The position numbers were made by a program, and so were the translations under genes. The notes under the pieces are model-generated. The model was not told the DNA's origin and ran no database searches. It saw only the letters and a program-made list of their open reading frames with translations. Positions 1 through 8,452 of a DNA stretch of 64,000 bases are shown in pieces. This stretch comes from Alcanivoracaceae bacterium (GTDB taxonomy: Bacteria; Pseudomonadota; Gammaproteobacteria; Pseudomonadales; Alcanivoracaceae), in contig JARGPU010000005.1 in assembly GCA_029210325.1 (NCBI GenBank), forward strand, positions 142,923 to 206,922, written 5' to 3'. Numbering within the stretch: the stretch's first letter is position 1; each line of letters starts with the position of its first letter.

Positions 1-244
1 GCCCAGCATCTTCGTCTGGTGCTTTTTTTACCTGATGATAGAGGCTGGTTAGATCGTCGCCAGACCAGAAACGCTCTTCAAAAGCTGCCCCAGCGCGACG
101 CGCCCTGCTTAGAACGCGGTAACGCACCACTATCATCACCCAGGACACAACAGACGCCAGCATCAATGCCGCCATCACCAACTGAACAACCAGACCGGCA
201 TTACCGATCAGGCTGAGAATGGACATGCTGTCTTGCTCAACCAT
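1..244 (-). CDS. tolQ: TolQ, N-terminal part (cut by window edge)
   Basis: This is the first 81 codons of TolQ, the inner-membrane proton-channel subunit of the Tol-Pal envelope-constriction complex; the rest lies beyond position 1. The translation begins MVEQDSMSILSLIGNAG and continues into a hydrophobic segment (VVQLVMAALMLASVVSWVMIVV), which matches the first transmembrane helix of TolQ. An AAAGGAG Shine-Dalgarno sequence lies about 8 bases before the ATG. It is 35 bases downstream of ybgC, the standard ybgC-tolQ order, and is probably co-transcribed with it. Identification rests on the N-terminus plus synteny. Confidence 0.85.
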   Translation of the reverse strand, partial: MVEQDSMSILSLIGNAGLVVQLVMAALMLASVVSWVMIVVRYRVLSRARRAGAAFEERFWSGDDLTSLYHQVKKAPDEDAG

Positions 245-279
245 CGAGCGGCTCCTTTAGCTAGTGGGTCAGGTATGTA

Positions 280-690
280 TCAGTTCAGGGTGTTTTTCAG
301 TTTGTCGTGAAGCTCCGCTGGCATGGCCTGCGGTCGAATATCACTAGCAGACACACAGGCCACAAGGACATCTGCCTCGCAGAGAAGTTCATCTCGACGC
401 CAAACCTGCTGGTGAAAGTCCAGCCTCGCCTTGCCAAGACGTGCCAGATTGGCAGTAACTTCAAGGGTGTCATCAACCCGCGCCGGGCGATGATAGCGAA
501 CTGTGCAGGAGTGCACCACGAACAGAAAGTTTTGCTCTGCCAGGGAGTAATGTTGATAGCCCAAAGTGCGCAGCCACTCAGTACGGGCACGCTCCATGAA
601 TTTCAGGTAATTGACGTAATAGACGATGCCACCGGCGTCACTATCTTCAATATAGACCCGTAACGGCAGGCGAAAGGCTCTGGCAGTCAT
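280..690 (-). CDS. ybgC: YbgC, Tol-Pal-associated acyl-CoA thioesterase
   Basis: A 136-residue hotdog-fold thioesterase of the 4-hydroxybenzoyl-CoA thioesterase type that hydrolyses acyl-CoA or acyl-ACP thioesters and is linked to phospholipid metabolism at the Tol complex. The N-terminal motif [17 protein letters not shown] carries the family's catalytic Asp (Asp in EDSDAGG; the usual form is EDTDAGG) and is followed by [11 protein letters not shown]. Length is typical. Its start overlaps the end of ruvB by 4 bases, so translation is probably coupled to the ruv genes, and tolQ follows. The family is clear; the natural substrate is not visible. Confidence 0.92.
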   Translation of the reverse strand: MTARAFRLPLRVYIEDSDAGGIVYYVNYLKFMERARTEWLRTLGYQHYSLAEQNFLFVVHSCTVRYHRPARVDDTLEVTANLARLGKARLDFHQQVWRRDELLCEADVLVACVSASDIRPQAMPAELHDKLKNTLN

Positions 691-1721
691 GACTCGAAAA
701 GATCTCCCGAGCTTACAGTTCTCGGCGGCTTAAGGCCGAAATGGCGCCAGGCATGATTGGTCACCACCCTGCCCCGCGACGTACGCTGGATAAACCCCTG
801 CTGGATTAGATATGGCTCAACCACCTCCTCCAGCGTGCCGGCGTCTTCGTTTAATGCCGCGCCCAGAGAATCCAGACCAACTGGCCCTCCCTCGAACTTT
901 TCCATCATGGTGACAAGCAGGCGCCGATCATTGCCATCCAGGCCACAGGCATCCACCTGCAGCATATCCAGAGCCGCGCTAGCGATGGCGCCTGTGATCC
1001 GACCATCGGCACGAACTTCTGCATAGTCTCGCACCCTGCGTAACAGACGATTGGCAATCCGTGGTGTGCCACGGGAGCGCTGGGCAATCTCCCGTGCACC
1101 ATCCTCATCCACCGGCAACGAAAATATCTCGCAAGCGCGCCGTACAATCCCGGTCAGGTCCTCCGTGGAGTAAAACTGAAGGCGCTGAGTAATGCCGAAA
1201 CGATCACGCAATGGGCTGGTGAGCATACCCGCTCGGGTAGTGGCGCCAACTAGTGTAAAAGGTGGCAGCTCGATCTTTATAGAGCGAGCTGCGGGCCCCT
1301 CACCAATCATGATATCCAGCTGATAGTCCTCCATGGCTGGATAGAGGATCTCTTCCACCACCGGCGACAGGCGATGTATTTCGTCGACAAACAGGACATC
1401 GCCCCGCTCGAGATTGGTCAGAATGGCAGCCAGATCTCCCGCTTTCTCAAGAACCGGGCCAGAGGTACTTTTTAACTCAGAGCCCATTTCCCGGGCAATG
1501 ATGTGGGCCAGCGTGGTCTTACCCAGACCCGGCGGACCGAAAATCAGGGTGTGATCCAGCGCCTCACCACGCTTGCGCGCCGCATCAATAAAAATTTCCA
1601 GCTGCTCGCGCACTTCAGGCTGGCCGTGATAGTCACTAAGGCTGGCCGGCCGAATGGCACGCTCAAGCTGCTCTTCCTGATGCTCCAGTGAATCGGCGGA
1701 AACAATACGTTCAATACTCAT
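687..1721 (-). CDS. ruvB: RuvB, Holliday junction branch-migration ATPase
   Basis: The AAA+ motor that drives RuvA-bound Holliday junctions during recombinational repair. Seen: Walker A GPPGLGKT near residue 62, Walker B DEIH near 113, sensor-1 region GATTRAG, and a C-terminal winged helix ending in [14 protein letters not shown] start at the ATG at 1721 (344 aa, [11 protein letters not shown]) because GGGGAG lies just before it. An in-frame TTG at 1745 would overlap ruvA and has no better site. It is 13 bases after ruvA, in the order ruvC-ruvA-ruvB-ybgC. I found no LexA-type box upstream of the cluster by eye. Confidence 0.97.
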   Translation of the reverse strand: MSIERIVSADSLEHQEEQLERAIRPASLSDYHGQPEVREQLEIFIDAARKRGEALDHTLIFGPPGLGKTTLAHIIAREMGSELKSTSGPVLEKAGDLAAILTNLERGDVLFVDEIHRLSPVVEEILYPAMEDYQLDIMIGEGPAARSIKIELPPFTLVGATTRAGMLTSPLRDRFGITQRLQFYSTEDLTGIVRRACEIFSLPVDEDGAREIAQRSRGTPRIANRLLRRVRDYAEVRADGRITGAIASAALDMLQVDACGLDGNDRRLLVTMMEKFEGGPVGLDSLGAALNEDAGTLEEVVEPYLIQQGFIQRTSRGRVVTNHAWRHFGLKPPRTVSSGDLFES

Positions 1722-1734
1722 GCTGCTCCCCGGG

Positions 1735-2337
1735 TTATCGGGCAAGTCCTTTTAGCGCCTGGCGAATCAACTGCTCGCTGGTCATTGAGTCCACATCAGC
1801 CACCTTGGCCACCGCAGCCTGTGCATCCTTGGGCCGGTAGCCGAGACTCTCAAGAGCTGCCACCGCATCGTTGACCGCATCGCTTGGCATGGCAACGGAT
1901 GTCAGACCCGGCAGAGAGACAGGAGCCCCGTCGAGTTTGCCCAGACGATCGGACATTTCGATCAACAGTCGCTCCGCAGTTTTTTTGCCAACACCGGGTA
2001 TTTTCACCAGCGTGGTGCTGTCCTGAAGCTCAATACAGCGCACCAGACGCTCAGCCTCCATGCCAGAAAGGATAGCCAACGCCATCTTCGGCCCGACCCC
2101 ATTGACCTTCACCAATGCCCGGAATAGCTCACGCTCAAATCTGGATGCAAATCCATAAAGCAGCTGGGCATCCTCGCGCACCACAAAATGAGTATATAAC
2201 TGGAGGTCAGCACCGATATCGGGCAGCTGATAAAATACCGTCATCGGCGCTTCCACCTCGTAGCCGACACCGCCAACGTCAATAAGCAGCCATGGAGCTC
2301 GCTTGTCGAGCAATTTGCCGGATAGTTGTCCGATCAT
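1735..2337 (-). CDS. ruvA: RuvA, Holliday junction recognition subunit
   Basis: A 200-residue protein with the typical start [28 protein letters not shown] (OB-fold domain I). Two helix-hairpin-helix motifs follow, seen as [15 protein letters not shown] and [16 protein letters not shown], and bind the DNA backbone. Domain III at the C-terminus ([16 protein letters not shown]) contacts RuvB. RuvA holds the four-way junction in square-planar form for RuvB and RuvC. The start codon overlaps the ruvC stop by 4 bases, so the two are probably translationally coupled. Confidence 0.97.
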   Translation of the reverse strand: MIGQLSGKLLDKRAPWLLIDVGGVGYEVEAPMTVFYQLPDIGADLQLYTHFVVREDAQLLYGFASRFERELFRALVKVNGVGPKMALAILSGMEAERLVRCIELQDSTTLVKIPGVGKKTAERLLIEMSDRLGKLDGAPVSLPGLTSVAMPSDAVNDAVAALESLGYRPKDAQAAVAKVADVDSMTSEQLIRQALKGLAR

Positions 2338-2852
2338 CGGATTCGTCGCCCTCTTACTGCTGTGGCACCGGCCATGCGAGCCAGACTGACGCGCATATGG
2401 GCATGGCAGATGGCAATGGCCAAAGCATCCGCGGCATCCGCTTGTGGCACATGATCCAGCTTAAGCAAGTAACGCACCATCTGTGCCACTTGGGTTTTCT
2501 CCGCGCTACCCTTGCCGACAAGAGCCTGCTTGACCTGCCGCGCGGAGTATTCAAACACGGGCACACCACCTTGCACCACGGCACAGATCGCCGCGCCGCG
2601 GGCCTGACCAAGTTTCAGGGCGGAGTCTGCGTTGCGAGCCATAAAGACCTTTTCAATAGCCATCTCTGCCGGCCCATGCTCCTGCACCACCATCGACAGA
2701 CGCGAAAAAATCTCACCAAGGCGAGCAGAAATATCATCCGAAGCGGTGCTAATGGTGCCACAGGCGACGTAGCCAAGCGCACCACCCTGCTGACGAATCA
2801 GACCAAAGCCGGTGTGGCGCGAGCCGGGATCAATACCAAGAATGAGGGTCAT
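2334..2852 (-). CDS. ruvC: RuvC, Holliday junction resolvase
   Basis: Crossover junction endodeoxyribonuclease that nicks Holliday junctions symmetrically as a dimer. The acidic catalytic residues are visible: Asp8 in GIDPG, the Glu in MAIEKVF, and the Asp pair in [11 protein letters not shown]. The start at ATG 2852 gives [10 protein letters not shown] and 172 aa, matching the family start. A GTG at 2882 would add ten unrelated residues. It leads the ruvC-ruvA-ruvB-ybgC-tolQ series. The usual upstream neighbour yebC is absent here. Confidence 0.96.
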   Translation of the reverse strand: MTLILGIDPGSRHTGFGLIRQQGGALGYVACGTISTASDDISARLGEIFSRLSMVVQEHGPAEMAIEKVFMARNADSALKLGQARGAAICAVVQGGVPVFEYSARQVKQALVGKGSAEKTQVAQMVRYLLKLDHVPQADAADALAIAICHAHMRVSLARMAGATAVRGRRIR

Positions 2853-2927
2853 GGGCCTATCAGGAAGAGCAGCTGCGGGCACGTCCTTTGTACCCGCGTG
2901 CTGGCCAGATGTCCAGTACCAAGAGTG

Positions 2928-4136
2928 CTACTGAATCACTGAGCAGACAAGATGATCGTATGTTTTTCGCACTTGGGCTTTGCAAATATTTTTCCCAAAT
3001 GAAGGGATCTGATTACAGGCCTGCATTGCCGCCAAACGCTTGGCGCAGTCCGCGGCGATGTCGCCTGCGGTGGGCGCTGCAGCAGATGCATCAGCAGGCT
3101 GTACAGATACGGGGGGCTGAACAGCTACAGGCGCAGCTGCAGCGGGGGTGATCACGGGGGCGGCCGACTGCCCTGCCGAGGCATCAATCATTGCAGCGAT
3201 CAGGGCTGGTTTTAGACCGCCCTGCTTCATCGCGGCAACTTCCTCGTCATTAAAAACCTTATAAGTCTGACCCGAGGCACGAATACGCGAAGCCAGCAGA
3301 TCAACATCCTCACCAGCCTGTTTAGCCAATACATCCGCCACTTTCATGCCCTCTGGCCCAATAAACCAGACCGCTTGAGCTGACGGGATAAAGCGCGCAT
3401 ATCGCTCGTCGATAGCAAGGTTTTCGCGGTGAAATGCCAGTGGCTTCGTGCTGGGCGCTAACCCGGCCAGCTGCTGCAGGGCATCCATACGGAAAAATGA
3501 TGTCGGGTTGTTGGCAAGATACTCGCGATAGGTAGCCACGGTACCGCCCTGAACCGCCGCCTGATAAGCACCTCGACCTTCCGCGATATGCCGGCCGAGT
3601 GCCAGCGCATGACGGTTCAGCTGATCACTGGTAATGCTATTCAGAGGGCCAGAGCCCTGCGTTCCAAAGAGCAAAGCAGTTGGAAAATATACGGACAGCG
3701 ACTCCTTAACCGCAAACGAATCCGTATTGCTGAACAGCACCGCGTCACCGGAGCGAAGCTCCATAGTGCTCTCGTATGTATTAGTTTCTACATAGGGCAG
3801 TAATGACAACGTCAGCAAATAGGTGACGAAGGTCCAGCCACCTTTGCCATCCGTCTTGTTGATGTCAATTGCCACTTCATAGTCAGTGCCATCACCAGCA
3901 AACCATTTAGCAGCCTGATTCCAGCCCTTGCGAAGCGTCTCCTCTCTACCAGACGCGTGCATCATTTCCATGTCACTGGAAGACACTGACCCAGAGAAGG
4001 ACGAGAGTTCCTGCGGAGGTGCCACGGAGGGGGCCAGCTGGCCATCTGGAGGCAGGTAACTGCGGGTATGGCAGCCACTGAGGAGAGCCACGAACATCAA
4101 CGCCAAAAGCGCGATCCTGGAGAAATAGTTCTGCAT
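2928..4136 (-). CDS. Uncharacterised lipoprotein between aspS and ruvC
   Basis: I do not recognise the family. The 402-residue product has a signal peptide and lipobox (VALLSGC, Cys22), so it should be a lipid-anchored envelope protein. Residue +2 after the Cys is His then Thr, not Asp, which favours sorting to the outer membrane. The mature part has a region with a hydrophobic stretch (FVTYLLTLSLLPYV), a predicted globular core, an Ala/Pro linker around residues 320-355, and a short C-terminal module with four cysteines (CAKRLAAMQACN, NICKAQVRKTYDHLVC) that could form two disulfides in the periplasm. It stands 75 bases before ruvC and 101 bases after aspS, in the slot usually held by yebC. 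Function unknown. Confidence 0.8.
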   Translation of the reverse strand: MQNYFSRIALLALMFVALLSGCHTRSYLPPDGQLAPSVAPPQELSSFSGSVSSSDMEMMHASGREETLRKGWNQAAKWFAGDGTDYEVAIDINKTDGKGGWTFVTYLLTLSLLPYVETNTYESTMELRSGDAVLFSNTDSFAVKESLSVYFPTALLFGTQGSGPLNSITSDQLNRHALALGRHIAEGRGAYQAAVQGGTVATYREYLANNPTSFFRMDALQQLAGLAPSTKPLAFHRENLAIDERYARFIPSAQAVWFIGPEGMKVADVLAKQAGEDVDLLASRIRASGQTYKVFNDEEVAAMKQGGLKPALIAAMIDASAGQSAAPVITPAAAAPVAVQPPVSVQPADASAAAPTAGDIAADCAKRLAAMQACNQIPSFGKNICKAQVRKTYDHLVCSVIQ

Positions 4137-4237
4137 ACATAGCCCCCGCAGTAGTATTAAATAACGTTAAACGGATAGTGCTATGCCACGACACTGATGA
4201 CAACCCAAAATCAATGTCGTGGCCTGAGGGCGGAAGG

Positions 4238-6010
4238 CTACTTTTCCGCGTCGACCTTGCGCACCTGAACACCCACTTCACGCAGCTGCTTGGCCTCCAC
4301 CGGTGATGGTGCGTGGGTCATAACACAGGCTGCAGTCTGGGTTTTCGGGAAAGCAATCACATCACGGATCGAATCGCTGCCAGTCATTAGCATGACCATA
4401 CGATCAAGCCCAAAGGCCAAGCCACCGTGCGGCGGCGCACCAAAACGAAGCGCATCTAGCAGGAAGCCGAACTTCTCTTCCGCCTCTTCCTCGCTGATAC
4501 CCAGTGTCTTGAATACGGCCTGCTGCATTTGCGCGCTGAAGATACGGATAGAGCCACCACCCAGCTCGGTGCCGTTAAGCACCAGATCATAGGCTCGGGA
4601 CAATGCGGCCCCAGGATCAGCAGCTAGCTCTTCCGGCGTGCACTTCGGCATGGTGAAGGGGTGGTGCAGTGCTGCCCAGGAGCCATCATCGTTTTCCTCG
4701 AACATCGGAAAATCAACAACCCACAATGGTGCCCAATCGGCCTCCAGCATATTCAGGTCGTGGCCAACCCGCACACGCAGCGCACCAAGTGCTTCATTAA
4801 CAACTTTGGCCTTATCCGCACCGAAGAAGATCAAATCACCGTTCTGCGCGCTGGTGCGCTGCAAAATGCCCTGAATGGCGCTGTCGGTGAGGAACTTGAG
4901 AATCGGTGATTGTAGCCCGTCAGCACCGGCATCCAGATCGTTAACCTTGATATAGGCAAGGCCCCTGGCGCCATAAATACCAACAAACTTGGTGTACTCG
5001 TCGATCTGACTACGCGACAGCTCAGCGCCCTTCGGCACCCGCAGAGCTGCCACTCGCCCTTTCGGATCTTTTGCTGGACCAGCAAACACCTTGAACTCAA
5101 CGCCGTCCATCAGATCGGCAATATCAACCAGCTCCAGCGGGATACGTAGATCCGGTTTATCCGAACCGAAGCGGCGCATGGCCTCACTGAATGGCATGCG
5201 TGGCAGCTCACCGAACTCTACGCTGAGCAAATCACGGAACACCCGACGCACCATATTCTCAGCAACAGCCATTATCGCTTCCTCATCAACAAACGAGGCC
5301 TCGATATCGATCTGGGTAAACTCTGGCTGACGGTCAGCACGCAAATCTTCGTCGCGGAAGCATTTGGCAACCTGGTAGTAACGGTCAAAACCCGCCACCA
5401 TCAGCAGCTGCTTGAACAGCTGGGGCGACTGGGGCAATGCGAAAAAGCTACCAGGGTGGGTGCGGCTAGGCACCAGATAGTCGCGGGCACCCTCCGGGGT
5501 GGCCTTGGTCAGGATGGGTGTTTCAACATCCATGAACCCCTGCTCTTCCAGATAGCTGCGCACCACATGGGTAAGCCTGGAGCGAAACCGGAACTTCTCC
5601 AGCACATTGGCCCGGCGCAAATCCAGATAGCGGTACTTCAGGCGCACTTCCTCACCCGCACCGCCAAACTCATCCAGTTCGAACGGTGGCGTATCAGAGG
5701 TATTCAGAATTTCCAGGGCAGTACCAAGAACTTCAATATCACCGGTAGCCATGCGCGAGTTACGTACTGCCTCATCACGCATCCGCACCCTGCCCTCAAC
5801 ACGGATAACATACTCGCCACGAACCCGATCAGCTCGCTCAAAGGCGGCTACCGAATCTGGATCAAATACCACCTGAACCAGACCTGCCCGGTCACGCACA
5901 TCAAGAAAAATTACCCCCCCGTGATCCCGGCGACGATGCACCCAGCCGCACAGGGCCACCGTTTCACCGTCGTTTGATGCACGTAAATCACCGCAATAAT
6001 GGCTACGCAT
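4238..6010 (-). CDS. aspS: Aspartyl-tRNA synthetase, probably non-discriminating
   Basis: Class II synthetase of the bacterial AspRS type, about 590 aa like E. coli AspRS. Order: N-terminal OB anticodon-binding domain ([12 protein letters not shown]), motif 2 ([18 protein letters not shown]), the bacterial GAD insertion, and motif 3 ([13 protein letters not shown]). I use the ATG at 6010 ([10 protein letters not shown]), which matches the family N-terminus; an ATG 18 bases upstream (6028) is in frame but lacks a ribosome site. The His in RRRDHGG, where E. coli has Leu, is the residue associated with relaxed tRNA-Asn recognition in P. aeruginosa. That suggests the enzyme charges both tRNA-Asp and tRNA-Asn, with GatCAB amidating the latter; gatCAB is not in this window. 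Confidence 0.96.
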   Translation of the reverse strand: MRSHYCGDLRASNDGETVALCGWVHRRRDHGGVIFLDVRDRAGLVQVVFDPDSVAAFERADRVRGEYVIRVEGRVRMRDEAVRNSRMATGDIEVLGTALEILNTSDTPPFELDEFGGAGEEVRLKYRYLDLRRANVLEKFRFRSRLTHVVRSYLEEQGFMDVETPILTKATPEGARDYLVPSRTHPGSFFALPQSPQLFKQLLMVAGFDRYYQVAKCFRDEDLRADRQPEFTQIDIEASFVDEEAIMAVAENMVRRVFRDLLSVEFGELPRMPFSEAMRRFGSDKPDLRIPLELVDIADLMDGVEFKVFAGPAKDPKGRVAALRVPKGAELSRSQIDEYTKFVGIYGARGLAYIKVNDLDAGADGLQSPILKFLTDSAIQGILQRTSAQNGDLIFFGADKAKVVNEALGALRVRVGHDLNMLEADWAPLWVVDFPMFEENDDGSWAALHHPFTMPKCTPEELAADPGAALSRAYDLVLNGTELGGGSIRIFSAQMQQAVFKTLGISEEEAEEKFGFLLDALRFGAPPHGGLAFGLDRMVMLMTGSDSIRDVIAFPKTQTAACVMTHAPSPVEAKQLREVGVQVRKVDAEK

Positions 6011-6340
6011 AACTCTGAATCCGCTCATTTTTTCAGAATGCGGCGGGCTGCCGCGAAGGGCGCGTAGTATAGCGATTCAGGCAGCTGTCAGCTATGCCAG
6101 CGATTGGTGCATTGATAGATGGTCCTGCGCCAAACCCGCTCATCTACAAAAAAGCTGAAAAATACGGGGAAAAACACTCATTCAGTGCTTGCCGACCGCA
6201 GAACGTTGGCATATAACTAGCCCGGAATCATCGCGGGGGATGACCCACAGGTGCCAGAAGCAAGGGGGCATCGGAAAAGGATATCCTTCAGATGGGTCGT
6301 GACATCCAATCGGAAATATAAAAAAGGGGTAAACACCATC
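6011..6340. other. Divergent intergenic region aspS / HU-like gene
   Basis: About 330 bases with no credible gene between two divergent genes. It holds the probable promoter of the HU-like gene (6189-6217) and, presumably on the other strand near 6030-6100, that of aspS, which I could not resolve. The HU-like transcript would have a leader of roughly 115 bases. I see no known riboswitch or T-box pattern in it. Confidence 0.5.
6189..6217 (+). promoter_or_regulatory. Probable sigma70 promoter of the HU-like gene
   Basis: TTGCCG at 6189-6194 and TATAAC at 6212-6217 with a 17-base spacer. The -10 matches 5 of 6 consensus bases and the -35 matches 4 of 6. It would give a leader of about 115 bases before the ATG at 6341. 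Confidence 0.5.
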
Positions 6341-6802
6341 ATGGCTGCCAAGAAAAAAGCTGCTGCCGCAAAACCTGCCAAAGCCAAAGCTGCACCAAAG
6401 GCCAAGGCTGCACCCAAAGCCAAAGCTGCTCCGAAGAAAGCTGCGGCCAAGGCCAAAGCTGCTCCGGCAGCTCCGAAGAAGGTCAAAGTCTACGCTGAGA
6501 CGATTAGCAAGACCCAGCTGTTGACCAACATCGCAGAAAGCACCCAACTGACCCGCAAGCAGGTTGCCTCCGTTCTGGACGAGCTAAACCTGATCATTGA
6601 GGGCCACCTGAAGAAGAGAGGCGGTGTCGGCAGTTTCACCATGCCAGGCCTTTTCAAGATCGTGACCAAGCACAAGCCAGCCCAGAAGGCGCGCAAAGGC
6701 ATCCATCCGATCACCAAGGAGCCAACCACCTTCAAAGCCAAGCCAGCTTCTGTTCAGGTAAAGATTCGCCCGCTCAAGAAAGTCAAGGATATGGCTCAGT
6801 AA
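6341..6802 (+). CDS. HU-family DNA-binding protein with H1-like Lys/Ala tail
   Basis: A 153-residue nucleoid-type protein in two parts. Residues 2-48 are almost only Lys, Ala and Pro, with three exact AKAAPK repeats (residues 15-32), like eukaryotic histone H1 tails and Pseudomonas AlgP. Residues about 52-150 form an HU/IHF-like domain (SKTQLLTNIAESTQL, then GSFTMPGLFKI and RKGIHPITKEPTTFKAKPA) of the longer variant whose arm contains RKGINPxT-type sequence. I start at ATG 6341, preceded by AAAGGGG; the reading frame extends upstream but reads as non-coding. It probably binds and compacts DNA without sequence specificity. It is distinct from hupB at 57 kb. Monocistronic, ended by a strong terminator. 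Confidence 0.85.
   Translation: MAAKKKAAAAKPAKAKAAPKAKAAPKAKAAPKKAAAKAKAAPAAPKKVKVYAETISKTQLLTNIAESTQLTRKQVASVLDELNLIIEGHLKKRGGVGSFTMPGLFKIVTKHKPAQKARKGIHPITKEPTTFKAKPASVQVKIRPLKKVKDMAQ
6383..6436 (+). repeat. Three 18-bp in-frame repeats encoding AKAAPK
   Basis: Tandem near-identical 18-base units (GCC AAA/AAG GCT GCN CCN AAR) at 6383, 6401 and 6419. They build the basic tail of the HU-like protein. Such codon repeats can change copy number by slippage or recombination. Confidence 0.8.
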
Positions 6803-6821
6803 CTCGAGTCACCGATCAAAC

Positions 6822-6849
6822 AAAAAAGGCGGGTTTTCCCGCCTTTTTT
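6822..6849. terminator. Bidirectional rho-independent terminator
   Basis: Perfect 12-bp stem (AAAAAAGGCGGG / CCCGCCTTTTTT) with a TTTT loop. It lies between the convergent HU-like gene and the DUF2806-like gene and has a T-run on both strands. Confidence 0.92.
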
Positions 6850-6879
6850 GTTTATCAGCCACAATCATCAGGAGGACTT

Positions 6880-7920
6880 TTAAACTGACATTCTCTCTGC
6901 GAACAGGCCCTGCCCTGCATCCCCGACCCAATCCCCAAGACGGATGCTAAAGCCCTTCTTCTTCAACTCGTTGGCCACCGCCATCATATAGGCCAGATCC
7001 GCATCCACCCGACACAACGACAGCACTTCACGGCCGAAGCGAGTCAGCCGGTATACCGGCAAACGGAAATCGTCTTCAGCGCTGCCACCCTCAACAAAAA
7101 TGGCCTTGTTGGAACAGGCCAGCATGGTGCTGAAACCCTCGCTAGTGGTTGAGCTCATCAACCACGACTCCGGCCGACCATAAACACCCCGTAGCAAACC
7201 CAGCTCCTCAAGCTGCTCAAACATGGGCAGGTGCAGCTCAGCGGAGAAGTAAGTACCCGGATTACGATAAATAAAACCATCGAAGCATAGCCGGGCACAG
7301 ATATTGATCATTTCAAGATCGCCGCGGGAGATGGTGCGCATAAACTCCATAGTGCGCACAGAGTAGGTGCTGGGCTTAAGCACCTCGCCGGCAAGTAATC
7401 GGGCCCAGTAACGTTTCAGTTGGACGGAAACCGCATCCTGGGCGCCATCCCGCCAGCGCACCATCCAGTCGGGATCCACTTGAACCCGGGAGATATTTTC
7501 CAACGGCAGGTTGCGGCATTCCTCCTCGGCAAGGATCGCGATATGGCGGATCGCCAGCTCCCGGCGCACAGCTCTCATAGCACCATCACGGTCCGCCTGC
7601 CGCAGAAGCCTGCCGGTATCCAGCGACTCGACCGGGTCGTCAAAGCCCGCTGAAACGATGACCGAGTTAAGCTTGACGCCTTGCATCAACTCATCATCCA
7701 CCGCCTCTCGCAGCGTGCCCTCTCGGGTGAGTTTAAGGCGCCCTTCAACCAGCCCCTGCAGCTCATGTTGCACCTTGGCAATCTCGCGCAGCTCTCTGGC
7801 TCGCACCGTGCGCCGATCAAGACTGCGGCGGCGCAGCAGATCAGGGGCAGATAAGCCACGCATGCCCTTGCCAAAGATTGTCAGCCACAGCTTGTCCAGA
7901 TAATCGTCAAAACCACTCAT
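6880..7920 (-). CDS. DUF2806-like (TIGR03899-type) cytosolic protein
   Basis: A 346-residue protein with no signal peptide or membrane segment. The middle carries WMVRWRDGAQDA, then LKRYWARLLAGEVLKPSTYSVRTMEFM, which I recognise as the core of the DUF2806 / TIGR03899 family found in many gammaproteobacteria. The N-terminal 100 residues are Arg- and Glu-rich and probably helical. No catalytic motif is visible and the function of the family is unknown. It converges on the HU-like gene and diverges from the small PA4642-like gene. Confidence 0.65.
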   Translation of the reverse strand: MSGFDDYLDKLWLTIFGKGMRGLSAPDLLRRRSLDRRTVRARELREIAKVQHELQGLVEGRLKLTREGTLREAVDDELMQGVKLNSVIVSAGFDDPVESLDTGRLLRQADRDGAMRAVRRELAIRHIAILAEEECRNLPLENISRVQVDPDWMVRWRDGAQDAVSVQLKRYWARLLAGEVLKPSTYSVRTMEFMRTISRGDLEMINICARLCFDGFIYRNPGTYFSAELHLPMFEQLEELGLLRGVYGRPESWLMSSTTSEGFSTMLACSNKAIFVEGGSAEDDFRLPVYRLTRFGREVLSLCRVDADLAYMMAVANELKKKGFSIRLGDWVGDAGQGLFAERMSV

Positions 7921-7973
7921 GAACCGGTTCTCCAGCCTGACATCCAGCCCTATTGTGGGCTGCTATGACGGCT

Positions 7974-8001
7974 TTGTGCACGCTACATATATGCCTATAA
8001 T
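7974..8001 (+). promoter_or_regulatory. Sigma70 promoter of the PA4642-like gene
   Basis: TTGTGC at 7974-7979, a 16-base spacer and a perfect TATAAT at 7996-8001. The expected leader before the ATG at 8032 is only about 23 bases. Confidence 0.65.
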
Positions 8002-8031
8002 GGCACCCATTCGCCCCACAGAGAGAGCCCC

Positions 8032-8325
8032 ATGGCACGCAAGGACAAGAAACAGATCATCGGCGAGCCGATGACAGACGAGCAAATTCGAGCATTCTTG
8101 CATGGCAGCAGGGAAAACGGCCTCGACGAGGACCACCATGCGCTTCTACGAGCATACCGCAGCCTGCGCAGCGAAGACTTCAGCCGGTTTGTGACTTTCT
8201 TCTTGACCGATGGCCGCAATATCAACGCAACCGACCCCGCTGGCAAAACGGCGCTGAGCATAATCAGCTCACACCAGCAAAGCGCAGACTACGCTGAAAC
8301 ACTGAAGCGACTGGGCGGCGGCTAA
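8032..8325 (+). CDS. PA4642-like small conserved protein
   Basis: A 97-residue cytosolic protein beginning MARKDKKQIIGEPMTDEQIRAF, with a central AYRSLRSEDFSRFVTFFL and a C-terminal part (DGRNINATDPAGKTALSII) that reads like a single degenerate ankyrin-type helix pair. The pattern matches the PA4642 family of Pseudomonas as I remember it. GAGAGAG precedes the ATG and a good promoter lies just upstream. Function unknown. Confidence 0.7.
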   Translation: MARKDKKQIIGEPMTDEQIRAFLHGSRENGLDEDHHALLRAYRSLRSEDFSRFVTFFLTDGRNINATDPAGKTALSIISSHQQSADYAETLKRLGGG

Positions 8326-8359
8326 AAATAGCCCCCACTAGCATGCAACCAATACCTCG

Positions 8360-8373
8360 TGACCGATCGGTCA
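8360..8373. promoter_or_regulatory. 14-bp perfect palindrome, TetR-type operator-like
   Basis: TGACCGATCGGTCA is a perfect palindrome in the 127-base gap before the secreted protein gene at 8453. The GACCGATCGGTC core resembles operators of several TetR-family repressors (for example the NemR type). No TetR-family gene is in the window, so a regulator would act from elsewhere. Confidence 0.35.
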
Positions 8374-8452
8374 GGTCTGTTCAAATCAGCAATCCCGTGG
8401 CAAGGTATGCAGAACTCGCTATGCTTGGCGGGACAATCACAATAACTAAAAA

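Noticed and set aside
1722..1745. TTG start for ruvB overlapping ruvA
   Set aside because: The ATG at 1721 has GGGGAG directly upstream and matches the family start better.
2853..2882. GTG start ten codons upstream of ruvC
   Set aside because: AAAGGA lies too close to the GTG, and the added residues are not part of RuvC.
2853..2927. Possible LexA box before ruvC
   Set aside because: I looked for CTGT-N8-ACAG and found no acceptable match, so SOS control is not supported here.
5456..5977. 173-codon open frame on the plus strand inside aspS
   Set aside because: It is antisense to a clear aspS, has no ribosome site and its composition is that of a mirrored coding frame.
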